Below, piece after piece: positions 50,598 to 62,500 of a stretch of DNA of 64,000 nt (positions within the stretch are counted from its first letter, which is position 1; the number at the start of each line of letters is the position of its first letter). Source of the stretch: Craterostigma plantagineum (taxonomy: Eukaryota; Streptophyta; Magnoliopsida; Lamiales; Linderniaceae). The DNA is taken from the NCBI GenBank assembly GCA_027422505.1, contig JAPQWV010000659.1:186001-250000 (forward strand), in the 5' to 3' direction. The notes beneath the pieces are model-generated. The model was given only the letters and a program-made list of their open reading frames with translations. It did not search any database and was not told the DNA's origin. The position numbers were made by a program, and so were the translations under genes.

Positions 50598-51091
50598 TAA
50601 ATCTCCAACCCGCATCAATAAAATATAGTTGATTCTGCACAATATTACAGTTGCTACAGTGCTTTTACTCCAACCCATAAACTCTACTTTTTACAATAAT
50701 TTTCACTCAACCCATTAACTCTATTTCTACTCTAAAAAATAAATTCCTATATTCTATATATTATAATAATTAAAAAAAGTCAATAAATTATAATAATTAA
50801 TATTTACTAAATTATAAACTAAGCATTTTAATTATAATTTTTATAAAATTAAAACGAATATATAAATAAATATTAGGAAATTATTATTATTTTTACCTTT
50901 ATTATTATAAGAAAATCAAATTTTAAATATGATTAAATATTTTTATTTAAATAAATTATAAATAAATAGAAAGTACAACACAATTTTTTGCGTTGCAAAT
51001 TGTGTGTACTCTACATCTAGAGTATCTCTGCTAATCAACACAATATTAGTGTTAGATATAGAGTCCCTTGAGTATGGTTGAGATGCTCTAA
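50598..51091. mobile_element. Harbinger/Tourist-like MITE, copy 2
   Basis: The element spans about 50601-51088. It starts ATCTCCAACCCGCATC and ends GGTTGAGATGCTC, an imperfect inverted repeat. Flanking TAA on both sides fits the 3-bp target of PIF/Harbinger elements. It is in the same orientation as the copy at 12472-12958 and shares its internal blocks. Confidence 0.72.
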
Positions 51092-51881
51092 AGTACATCT
51101 AAGGATTTGGAATACGTATTTAGGATGATCACGGATTTTATTGCATCACGTGATCGAAAAGTACACTTCGAAAGTAGTTGGTTGGGTAGGTCTATCCACT
51201 TCCACGGCCTTACTTTCAATAATTTCCCTAAATAAAATTGATAAAGTTTATATTTTTAACCTGCAAACTTATCATGATATATAGGATACACACTGCGTGT
51301 GAAGTTAGCCAGTTTATGACAAGAACCTCTCTTCTATCTGCTCAATTATGCATTCAAATTATCGCATATATATATGTATATAACGACACTAGTATCAAAG
51401 TGGAACCCCACGCAAACGAACATGGACCAAGTGTTGTGAATCATGACACTAATATCGCAATTATATTTTTTTTCCTCCAAAAAATTGTTTCCTTGTCATC
51501 ACCATATCATCATCATCATCAACAACAAATTTACGAAATCTATGAGAATTTTCACGCGTAGCCGTTTGCTCAATCGAATATATAGCTTTACCAAAATGGC
51601 TTTATTTATGCCCTTTCCACGCCTCAAAGAGCCATTGATTCGAGATTGTTTTCCCAACCTCGTTCATCTATGCCTATATTCCCTCCCTTCAATTATTTAA
51701 TTGGAAAGTTATAAGATAAAAATTTATTCATCGAGGATGTGAAAAATGCATTGAATTGACACTTGGGTAAGGACAATTCATACAGAATCGGACATGATCC
51801 GAGTTCTCCGAATGCTCCAAGCCCGCCGTGGGCCCCACAAACTAATCAATCAAAAGCCTCCACCAAGGAATTTAGTTATAA
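51092..51881. other. Spacer, AT-rich
   Basis: Short ORFs only (up to 107 codons, 51238-51561), none recognised. No RNA gene or clear repeat. Confidence 0.45.
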
Positions 51882-52316
51882 TTATATTTAGGGAATTTTA
51901 CATAAAAATACCCATTAATATAAAAAATTAGCAAGTCAGTACCATGTCAGTATTTTTCATATGCAGGTACCTGGCAGAATAAATTTTTTGCACATTGGTA
52001 GCTGCCCGACGCAAGGTACATCATATCACACATTTAGGTACCATAGAGAAACGTATTGTGGTATGTAACACAGCTAGAAAATGGTATCATCATATAGTCA
52101 GCTGCATGGTACTGTATGGAATGTATATAGGTACCAGAGTACCATATAAATGCATGACGTGATACCCAATCACATATAAAAAGGTACCTCAAGACCGGGA
52201 AAATGGTACGCACAGTTGAACGGATACTTCTATAAATAATTTTCTTACATGGGTACTGACTTGCAACTTTTTTATACATCGAGTATTTTTTTTTCTATAG
52301 ATTCAACTTATATTTA
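51882..52316. mobile_element. Small MULE-like element rich in GGTAC words
   Basis: The element spans 51891-52307 (417 bp) and is flanked by perfect 9-bp copies of TTATATTTA (51882-51890, 52308-52316). The terminal inverted repeats are about 50 bp and imperfect; both arms carry GCAAGTCAGTACC near their inner end. The interior has about ten GGTAC- or GGTA-containing words, for example GGTACCAT, GGTACTGT, GGTACCAG and GGTACCTC. It sits 290 bp upstream of the CONSTANS-like start codon. Confidence 0.72.
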
Positions 52317-52597
52317 CCTCCACGATAATTATGGTAATTGCAAATAATACCAAAACGTATCTTTTCATTTGGCTAAGGCACATCCACATGTCGTCCTTTG
52401 ATTGGCTGTACGCTAGATCGATCTTCTTGTCCCCAACCCAACCTCAACCACTGGTAATAAACTCTCTCCACCACAATCAATAAACACACAACAACTTATT
52501 TGCATTCATCGCACGACATAAGAGATTTAGAGAGTTTTATAAAAGAAAGAATTTTTATTATAAGCCTTTTCTTGGAATATTCCGAGGAAAGGATAAT
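52317..52597 (+). promoter_or_regulatory. Proximal promoter and leader of the CONSTANS-like gene
   Basis: 281 bp. A TTATAAAAG word lies at about 52537, only 60 bp from the start codon, so it is either a TATA box with a very short leader or part of the leader. No other motif stands out. Confidence 0.4.
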
Positions 52598-53745
52598 ATG
52601 GTATTAGGTTCGCCGTCGGACGCGTGGGGCGGCAGCCCTCTGACCGCCGCCGCGAAGGCGTGCGACTCGTGCAAGTCGGCGCCGTCGAGCGTCTTCTGCC
52701 GCGCCGACTCGGCCTTCCTCTGCCTCGGCTGCGACACCAAGATCCACGCGGCGAACAAGCTCGCGTCGCGACACGCGCGCGTGTGGGTCTGCGAGGTGTG
52801 CGAGCAGTCGCCGGCGGTCGTCACCTGCCGCGCCGACGCCGCTTCCCTCTGCGCCGCCTGCGACAGGGACATTCACTCGGCGAACCCGCTCGCGCGCCGG
52901 CACGACCGCGACCCCGTCGTGCCCTTCTACGACGCGGCCGCGGCGAAGCACGAGTCCGCGACGACGGAGTACTCTTCTCCGACGGGGGAGAAGTACTCCG
53001 CCGCCGACGACGTCGGAGGTTACGGAGATCTTTTCGGAGACGTTGACTCGTACTTGGATTTGGATTTGATGGTGGGCGGCGGCGGTGATCACAAGCTTCA
53101 CGGACACGTGGCGGATGATGACTGCGTCGATAAGGTGGGCTCGGGCTACGGCGGGGGCGGCGGAGATGGGGTGGTGCCGGTTGGTGAGAGAGAAGATTTC
53201 GGGTCGGGTCAATACCACGGCCAAGTCGTGGATGGTTTTCCCACCTACGAAGTGGATTTCGGGTCAAAGGGTGGATATTTGTTCAACTTCGCAGCTCAAT
53301 CCATGAGCCAAAGCGTATGTGAATAATATTACTCATGATTCAAAATCAAGAACTGTCCTAGTTATCTTTTCATTGCATCATAGTAAAGATTGTCTTCAAA
53401 CATCTAATGATTAGTGTAATATACCCAAAATTGCAGGTGAATTCTTCCTCTCTAGACGTGGGAGTTGTGCCCGAACACAACCCTTTGCCCGAAATAGCTG
53501 ACCCATTCTTAAAAACCGAACCTTTACCCGTCCCAGTTTCTGGGGTCGATAGAGAAGCTAGGGTTTTGAGGTACAGAGAAAAAAGAAAGAATCGAAAATT
53601 CGAAAAAACCATTAGGTACGCATCGAGGAAGGCATACGCGGAAACCCGACCAAGAATCAAGGGAAGGTTTGCGAAAAGATCGGAGCTTGAAGTCGATTGT
53701 CTCCTCAACGCCGACCCATCTTATGGGGTTGTCCCGACTTTTTAA
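52598..53745 (+). CDS. CONSTANS-like B-box/CCT transcription regulator
   Basis: Nuclear BBX group I-type regulator linked to light and flowering responses. Exons 52598-53314 and 53437-53745; 341 aa. Two tandem B-boxes bind zinc: [20 protein letters not shown] begins box 1 (about 21-63), and [19 protein letters not shown] begins box 2 (about 64-106). A Gly/Asp-rich middle follows. The CCT domain is at 279-321 ([20 protein letters not shown] start, [20 protein letters not shown] end). The C-terminus SYGVVPTF is the COL signature. The single intron is at the position usual for CO/COL1-5. Exon 1 is very GC-rich relative to its flanks. In Arabidopsis COL3 (At2g24790, from memory) lies near this block, so COL3/COL4 orthology is plausible but not shown. 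Confidence 0.93.
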
Positions 53746-54552
53746 TTGAAGCTTTTGAAATTTCGAGGATATGTGGATCGATGATCATAATGTAGATATT
53801 TGTTGTTTGGAGACTATCTATGTATAACTTGCCTTGTGATGCTTTTTTTATCCATGCTAGTATTATTACAAGCCATGGATTTGTTTTCTTGTATGTTGTA
53901 ATGAAATGAACTACTTCTACTTTTGGTGTTAAAATTCTACGTTTTCTTTGGAATTTTAGTCTTCTCCATTTTCTGAATGTATTCTCGAGCTTTAAGTTCT
54001 GCAGATATCTTGATCATCATTTGCAGTTTTGATAAGAAAAGCTTTGTATTCAATATTCATTGTATTGTAATGTTGAAAATCATGTAATGTAGGTGGGGCA
54101 GTGAAGACATTCGCCCATACTTTATTACACAGTGTTGAAAATTTGTAAGATGGTATCGTGAGCCATGTTGTGCTTTGACTGTTGAATTATTTAATAGGAA
54201 TCAAATTAATAGTTATTTAATGTTATATGGTTTACTATTCTGATGTGAAATCAAGAGTTATCTCGAATCGGTCATAAAAATTTAATTAATTAATAAAAAA
54301 AATGGAGGACGGATAATATTGGTGGCCCACTACGAATCAAATTCTTAAATCTCATTGGCTGGGAAGATTTCCTCTAATCTCGTGAACCAAAATGAGTTGC
54401 ATGTCAGTGTCCGGAATTTGGACTTTCTCTATAATTAAAAGTCATATTTTTTTGTAGCTTTTGATTTTGGTGCGCCAGTGCAGTTACTGCTTTATTACTG
54501 ACAGCGACTCACTTATAGATTGAATTATTGCATAGAGAGTCAATTAGTGATA
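53746..54552. other. Spacer downstream of the CONSTANS-like gene
   Basis: 3' region followed by AT-rich sequence; nothing else recognised. Confidence 0.5.
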
Positions 54553-54759
54553 TGGGCTTGTATGAATAATTAATGGGCCGTTACTTAGGAATCTAATGGG
54601 CCAACAGATTCTGGCCCAAATAATGCTCAATCCTTTTTTTTTTTTTGTAAAAATTGATGATATTTCGAAATGGAGGTCAAATTATTCGATTCTTGAAAAG
54701 AAAAGAGAATGAGGCGAAGGAATGAGATGTTATTGTATCTTTTTTTGTTTGTATGGGCC
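54553..54759 (+). promoter_or_regulatory. Five site II boxes in the ubiquitin-RUB promoter
   Basis: TGGGCT at 54553, TGGGCC at 54574, 54597 and 54754, and GGCCCA at 54613. This dense cluster fits a constitutive, growth-linked promoter. A (TTTA)n run of about 7 units follows at about 54786-54812, 90 bp before the start codon. Confidence 0.65.
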
Positions 54760-54846
54760 AATTAGAATATTTATTTATCAGTCCCATTTATTTATTTATT
54801 TATTTATTTATTACCTTGTTCAAATACCGGCCAACTTGGTCTATAG

Positions 54847-55765
<919 letters not shown>

Positions 55766-55990
55766 AAATAGACCGATAATTGCAATAAGAGATTGGGTTT
55801 ATTCGCTAAAGCTCGTATCTGTGTTCGACAACCTGCTATGATGATTTGACTGGGGAAACCTTATTTTGCTGTGTATGTGTGTGGCAATTGCATTGTAGTA
55901 TCAAACTTGTTGCACTGTTCTTGAGAAGATAACATGTTAAAAGAACCATTGAGCAGTACAGCAAAACCATGTCACACCATACGCTTATTA

Positions 55991-56042
55991 AGATAGAGAA
56001 AGTCGTACGTTTTCGAAGATAGAGAAAGTCGTACGTTCTCGA
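55991..56042 (+). repeat. 26-bp tandem duplication in the PP2C 3' region
   Basis: Two adjacent copies of AGATAGAGAAAGTCGTACGT plus TYTCGA, differing at one position. They lie 22 bp downstream of the PP2C stop codon on its strand. Confidence 0.75.
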
Positions 56043-56063
56043 AGAGGAACGAAGACTTCATTT

Positions 56064-58065
56064 CTACAGTTTCGGTATGTCTTGGGCCATCGATGCCGAG
56101 CTTGTACCAGGAGCACATTCGTCTCCGTTAGTCAAGAAACGAACAACTATGATAGTGATGTTATCTGCGCTAAACCTTTGATTTGCTTCTTGCATGAGCC
56201 TCTTCGCCGCATCTTCTGGATCTTGAATCGGTTTTACCAGCGAAACCGCTTCCTGTAAGAAAAACGTAACATCGATCGAGCGAATTATAAAAATCGTCCT
56301 AAAACATGGAAAATATCGATGCGATCGAAGTAAAAGATTATGTTACCTCGTTGGATACCACGTCCCAAAGCCCATCGCTTGCGAGGATGAGGAACTCTAG
56401 GGTTTCATCGACAATCTCTTCCTTTAACAACATATCAGCACAAAAGAACACAGACAAAAAGAATGCAAGAATAAGCATTCAGATAATGCAAGAATAAGCC
56501 TTTCTTGGACTAAAAACAAGATTGTGATAATTATATCGAAGCTTTATTCGCAATTCTTTTGTAATTTATACGAACCTGAATATCAGGGTCGGCAACTACA
56601 TACTGCTTCAAGAGTCTGTCGCCGAACGCTCGGGACACAGCTAGCACGCCTCCAACTCTCCAAGTCCCTGTAAGGCGTATATAAATAATTGCTATTCGGG
56701 GAAAAAAGGGAAAAACAAGAAGTCTTACCTTCAGAAATAGCGAAAGTTGTTAAAAAAAATAAAACTCGAAAAAAGTACCAGCCCACATCACAAAACCTCC
56801 CGCATCTTCGATACGTTGCCTTTCGTCGGTTTGATCTGGTTTGTGGTCTCGAGAGACAGCAATAGCTTATGATACAAATATTTAAAAAAAAAAACACCAC
56901 CATGAGAATGAGAAGGTTTAATGGTGCGGTGATATTATTCCTAATGTGTATTATCATCTAATGTACTTCCCAAGAAAATATATGGGACGATCTTACCATT
57001 ACCGCCCCTGCAAATAACAGCCCTCGAATCCCCAACGTTGGCCACGAGCAGACGGTTCCCGACTAGAATAGCAGTAGAAGCAGTCGACCCAGCGTCCCTA
57101 TTCTGATTGTTCTCGGATTTCAGAAATTCCGAGTCTGTGTGACTGTATGCTTCGGCTACAAAGGGTAAGAAGGTAAAACTAAGATAGTGTCTTTTTCTTT
57201 TTTGTAATATTGCTGTAAATCTGTTTTTAACAGCAAGCAAGGAGATACCTATAGCAGATTTCGTGTCTGAAATGAACTTTGGGTGCCTGATTAAATTGCT
57301 GAAAAGGTTTTGTTTGACATACTCTGCAGCTCGAGCTCCTCCATGACCTATAGATGAATAAGTTAAAAAAAAAAGACTGCAAGCTTGAGAGAGAGAGAGA
57401 GTTACCGTCAAATACGCCAAAGAGGCCAACGATTTTGCCATCTATGCCATCGATTCTTGTCTCGTAGAAATCTTCCATCGAAGACCTTTTACCGGGCGCA
57501 CTCGCATATCCATAGCTGAATTTCCCATTCTGACTGAATCAAGATATTTAATCAGTTAGTCTCTATGGGTTAACGACTTCCCCAATGATAGATCAATTCA
57601 AGATCCAAAATGTATATCATTCGAAACGGAAAGAGCAATATATCAGTTTATTTCAAGAAAGGAAAAAAGATGACGCAATACAACCACAAGACCCAAACGT
57701 AAGCAGATAAGGCAAGCAAAAGGCGAGTGACTCAAAAGAAGAAAAACTATTCTCATGCGACATTCGCCTCCTTTTTAAGCACAAATCATAGCCCGTGGAG
57801 CACGAATCATGAAGTCGTTGAGAAAATCCTCCAATCACAAACTCACAAGAAACAAAATTAATGAAACGACAACCAATTTAACAAGTCAAAAGCTACATAC
57901 AAACTATGCTTGCATAAACTTAGTCGTAATGAATTCGAAACAGAAATCGGCAAAAGAGTGAACAGTTGGCGTGCGAGTTCACCTAAGGCCGCCGCCGCTG
58001 ACTGGGGCATCATCGACCCGAGATTCACTCACAGATTGAGACAAGACCGAGTCCAAATAACCCAT
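56064..58065 (-). CDS. Protein phosphatase 2C (PP2C59/WIN2-like)
   Basis: Mg/Mn-dependent Ser/Thr phosphatase. Eight exons on the minus strand: 58065-57983, 57533-57406, 57347-57249, 57155-56997, 56865-56779, 56667-56576, 56421-56347, 56252-56064; 303 aa. Metal-binding and catalytic motifs are present: [12 protein letters not shown] near residue 45, [13 protein letters not shown] with Asp70-Gly71, [57 protein letters not shown] and [12 protein letters not shown]. The N-terminus [11 protein letters not shown] with [19 protein letters not shown] is typical of the PP2C group F members PP2C59 (WIN2, At4g31750 from memory) and relatives. The first Met-Gly could be myristoylated, an inference from sequence alone. 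A leader intron is likely, with a candidate leader exon near 58640-58720. Confidence 0.95.
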
Positions 58066-59015
58066 GTAGTAAAGTACGTCTCTGTTTTTCAATATTTCCC
58101 AACCTTTCTTCTACCTTAGGTCAGTAGATTTCTTCCCAAGCTTCGTTATGCAAAAGATATAAGGCCAAAATATGAGGACGACAAGCTGGACCTCTAAGCT
58201 CACATCATGAAAGAATCCATCAATGGACGATTTTTTTAAATCTCAATCAAACCTGCAAAGACAAGCTACCACAACTGATGTCTTAGCATAATCCCCATAC
58301 AATTAAACAGCCCAGGAATTAGATCTAATCTAACAGTTGTGGGCATGCATTGTGATGACGCAGGAAAATTCAAAGACTCCCAAAAAACTCTTTCTTTTCT
58401 AATTGCGCGTCTTAATCTGTGGCACGTTTCGCCAAGTTTCACCCTTTCGTGGACTTCAATATCGAATCATACGAATCAAGGAGCTCTCTCACCAAATACG
58501 GCCCTCAATTTCTTTACGAACAATTACCGATTCATGGCCCAAAAAAGATCGAATTTTACCGATTTTGTTTTCGAAAAGTAAAATTCAAGAGAGTGGACAA
58601 AAAAACCAGAAATAAAAAGAGATGGGACAGACGGAAAATACCTCAAAGAGGAGGTGAAGGAAGCGAAGAAGGCGAAGGTGGAGTGGAGGTGGAGCTTGCA
58701 TTACAATGGTAAATCAATAATTATTATACTATAAAACATTCAATCTAAATGAAATAAACAAAGTCAAAGATGCGCACATCATCATGGTTTTACTTAATCG
58801 TCTTTATCCTTTTTTAAGAGTATTTATTCTTTTCTTATTCAATCTCCATTTCCCTCTCCATTGCACCTTTTGCTTATTTCTTTTTTAATTGAAATCCGTA
58901 ATCAGAGACAAGAAAATCTATACACTTGGCACGCATGCCTTGTAGATGTTTCAGTTAGTTGGATTTCATGTCTGAACATGTAATGTACTTCTTCAAGACT
59001 TAGATGTCTCAACAG
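58066..59015. other. PP2C leader/promoter and methyltransferase 3' region
   Basis: On the minus strand, CT-rich sequence at about 58640-58710 ending in a good donor (GAG|GTATTT) looks like a PP2C leader exon, with a matching acceptor near 58254. Plus-strand ORFs here overlap this leader and are not supported. Confidence 0.45.
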
Positions 59016-60788
59016 TTACAGTTTCCTGCAAATCGTCATACCATCTCCAATTGGAACCTACATATTTGTAAAGACGAAGAAGTAGATAGACATTTCACGT
59101 TCTCCAAAAGAAAAAAGAAAAGCATAGGTACTTCAAGTTCAAGAACATACCATGCTGATGCTCACGCGCTCATCTTGAAGCAGCCTTCTGTTGAAATTTC
59201 TAATGCTAACTGTCTTGGAATCGTTTATCTGTTACCAAAGTTTCTATGCTCACTGCTCAGACAACAAGGCTGTAAAGAAGAGGGTGTTGTCTAGCTAAAG
59301 AATATGCGCACTTGATTCAACTCACCAATAAATCTGCAACTTTTCCATGCCATAGAACATTGTCTATCACTATCAGACCTCCGACTCTCACCTGGGCAAG
59401 GAAAAAAGATAATGTTAAACTCGAGGGTTCGGAGAAGCACTCTCATTTGCTAGCTATCTGAGCAGAGTTTTGATATTTCCCAAACACTGATGTTGAGTTC
59501 TCGACAGTCTTAGTAAAGCTCCTACGGAGATTACGATACTGACCAGTTGCAGCAGCAATTCGAAGTAATCCTTGTACATTTTCTTGTCGGCATCAACAAA
59601 GGCAAAATCATAGCTGCCATACAGGTAAATCGTAGCTCGATCATAAGAAGGCGCCTCGAATGGTTCATGTATAGGAAACAGAACTAAAGTGCAGGGTTGT
59701 CGATCAATAAACCTCATACCTACCAACTTCCCCGTTCTGAATCATGCTAGTAAGGGTATCAGCTGCTAGTCCATGTTTCACAACTACCTATGAAACGAAC
59801 CCATAATTCATCAGCATTCATCACTAAATTCTCCATGCAATCATCCATTTGAGAGTGAGAGAATCACCTTCTTTGAGACGCCTGCACGACCGTAATATCT
59901 TTGGGCAACCTCGAGCGCCCTTACATCTCTCTCACAAGCTACAAGCTGACCTTCTTCGGGCAGGACTAGAGCGATCGCCAAAGACGAATATCCCTGCAAA
60001 AGCACACGAAAGGAAGATATTAAAAGCACCCAAAAAGAGATTTTTTTTTTTAATTCGTCACAAGCTGAATATGCAAACAAATTTCTGAATGGTTGATCAT
60101 GGGATTGTTAGTTGGAACGATTGATCAGATAAATGCAGGCAGATTAAGGAAAGTGAACGTACAGTGTATACACCAATTTCGATACACCTTTTTGCTCCAA
60201 CAATCTGAACAAGCAGCGCAAGAAGCTGTGCCTGGTCAGGGGAAACCTGTTAAAATGATATTTAGTGAATAAGCTGTTGAACACAAGCAATAGCATCGTG
60301 GCTTTGGAGAATCTAGCAATTCAATTAAAAAAAAAGTTCCAATCATTACCTGCATTTGGCTACCACGCATAGCAGCAGTTTCCTCTCTAAGCTCACGCAA
60401 TATCTGAGAAAGCAACGACAAAATCCCAATGAAGATGAAAAAAACAGAAGCAGCAGAAACAAAATCAACCAATTTAAGCGGAACTTAGAACGGAGAAAAA
60501 GGAACAATTGGTCCAAAACCAAACCTCGGGCTCTCGGACATTAGCTAGCAAGTAGTCGTAAAGCCTGGGATTGATGCTAATAACCTCTTTCCGCCCATAT
60601 CTCTCATCGCTGGAAACGGCGGTGCTTGCATCTGCGACTGATTTCAAAGCCCCTTCAGTGCAGCAAGCGGGCCGATTCAGCACCGACGCCCGCGCGAATT
60701 GGGTTGTAGTAATAAGAAAACGACTGCAAGGCCTGAACGGAGTGGGTGGGCTCGCCCATTTATGTACTCTCCCCAAGCTGAAAGACAT
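59016..60788 (-). CDS. CCoAOMT-like SAM-dependent O-methyltransferase (organelle-targeted)
   Basis: Nine exons on the minus strand: 60788-60525, 60403-60350, 60246-60163, 59993-59868, 59787-59720, 59613-59544, 59391-59326, 59228-59151, 59057-59016; 283 aa. Residues 1 to about 45 are rich in Ser, Thr, Arg and Pro, a likely chloroplast or mitochondrial presequence. The methyltransferase fold follows: RGSQMQVSPDQAQLL, the SAM-binding CIEIGVYTGYSSLA (glycine loop at 131-135), LVACERD at the next acidic position, YDFAFVDADKKMY with the metal-ligand Asp pair, and VGGLIVIDNVLWHG. It ends GDGMTICRKL. It resembles At3g61990/At3g62000 (from memory) rather than the lignin CCoAOMTs, and its substrate is not known to me. 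Start at 60788; a second Met codon is not needed. Confidence 0.9.
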
Positions 60789-61001
60789 CACAAACGGTCA
60801 AGTTGCCCACAGTTCGCCGGCAAATTGCTCCCCGCCTATAAATCGCCGTCACCCTTCCCGGGAGTTTCTCTTCGGTAGTAGGGATTTTGTAATGAACAAA
60901 AAAGATGAGGTTTTTTGAAACAATTTCGGCGTACAACAATTTTTAGTAGAAAGCTTTTTAATTGGTAAATTAAGTATTAAGTAATACTCCCACGTTTAGA
61001 C
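60789..61001. other. Methyltransferase promoter
   Basis: About 210 bp between the methyltransferase start and the first of two abutting transposons. No clear promoter motif. Confidence 0.4.
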
Positions 61002-61546
61002 TAGACATGCCCAACCGCCGATTAACCGAACCGACCGTTAGTAACTGGCGGTTGACGGTTAGCCGTCCCCGGTTGCCGGTTAGACGGTTAGCAGGCGGTA
61101 AAACCGCCGCTGTTTTTTTTTTTTTTTTTTTTTTAATTTTTTTTAAATTTTTTATTTTGCAATACTATAAAGTTAAATGAATTTTCGATGTATTTTCGTT
61201 CCTCTATTACGAAATTTTAATGCAATATAAAATACATAGTTTCAAAAATTTCTAAATAATTAGTATTAATATTAGTAAAGTTACATAGTATTTCTAATTA
61301 ATTAATATTAATATGAGTAAATTAAAACAGTATAATTTTATTTTTCATTACTTTTTTATTTAAGGTTATAACCGCCGGTTAACCGCCTAACCGGCGGTTG
61401 GCGGTTGGGAAAAAACCCTAACCGCCCCGTAACCGGCCGGTGACGGTTGCCGGTTACGCTTATAACCGTAACCGACGGTTAACTAACCGCCGGTTAGACG
61501 GTTCAACCGCCGGTTATGGTTAAAATTGGGCATGTCTAGTTTAGAT
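60994..61546. mobile_element. hAT-like MITE with CGGTTA arrays and 8-bp TSD
   Basis: The element spans 61002-61538 (537 bp). It starts TAGACATGCCCAACCG and ends with the inverse, TTGGGCATGTCTA. The flanks are GTTTAGAC (60994-61001) and GTTTAGAT (61539-61546), an 8-bp duplication with one mismatch. The arms are packed with CGGTTA, ACCGCC and their inverses, about twenty copies in all. A long T run lies at about 61112-61134. No coding capacity. Confidence 0.85.
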
Positions 61547-61562
61547 TATATTATTTTTTTCA

Positions 61563-62238
61563 TAGTTGCAAACGAATCGAACTTTTTTTGTTAGATTCGC
61601 GACTCGATTCGAAATTTTAAATTCGAATATTCAGAATACGAATCCCAATAAGAATATTTTTTTGATTCGAGAAATATCCAAATACGAATATGAAATCACA
61701 AGTCGATTCGAATATTAATCGAATTATTCGATTCGAATAATTAATATATGTTTATAAATATATGTCAAAGATTTTTGGTATAAAAAAGATTTTTAAAAAT
61801 AAATCAAATAATATTATAAATTTAGAAGTTTTGTTTATTTATAATGGTAAAGTGTAGTATTAACGTCCACCATAAATTACAAAACTAAATATATGTGTAA
61901 ATACTTTCCTTTGAAATAAAATTAAACTTATATTATTATTGATGGCGAACAAAATTTTTAAGAAATTATACAATTTCTAAGGTTTTTTTCACCCTCAAAG
62001 GGGGTTCCAATACGTAATATTACAATTCAATATATATTTTATTAAATGTTAAGATAAACACTCAAATATATTCCATATTCGAGTATTCGAATATTCGATT
62101 CGAATATTTCCGAATACGAATAAGAATCGATTTTATGATTCGATTAATATTCGAATATTCGTATTCGGATTCGATTGTCATCCGAATACGAACAGAATAT
62201 TGTGGTATTCGACTCGATTCGACCCGTTTGCAACCCTA
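61563..62238. mobile_element. hAT-like non-autonomous element, short copy
   Basis: Starts near TAGTTGCAAACGAATCG and ends CCGTTTGCAACCCTA, with ATTCGAAT-rich arms. Same family as the element at 37464-38747, shortened by internal loss. It shares the core AATTTAGAAGTTTTGTTTAT and the block TTATTGATGGCGAACAAAAT. Its left end is degraded and the target duplication is not clear. It lies only about 16 bp from the preceding element's target duplication. Confidence 0.72.
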
Positions 62239-62500
62239 CATAAAACTTCGGTGTTATGCTGAAACTTAGAATTATACCTCGCGTAGTCTAAAACCTACCA
62301 TTGGGATGTAAACAAATCGTGAGGAAATTCAATTCAATTTTCATCTATAAAAATTTTGACGCATTTTTCAGTTGAACCGCATGGGTTTTATTCATTTTAA
62401 CCTTTTTAATTTACATCGGTTAATTATTTTCAGCCCAATTTACATGAGCTGAGCCCAAGTGTTATATATACATCAAACGTTGAGACAACAAGACTCTTGA

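Noticed and set aside
52604..53267. Long antisense and alternate-frame ORFs over the CONSTANS-like gene
   Set aside because: They are shadows of a GC-rich exon; only the frame with B-boxes and CCT is conserved.
58339..58712. Overlapping plus-strand ORFs of 70-97 codons
   Set aside because: They lie opposite the likely PP2C leader, with biased basic composition caused by CT-rich antisense sequence.
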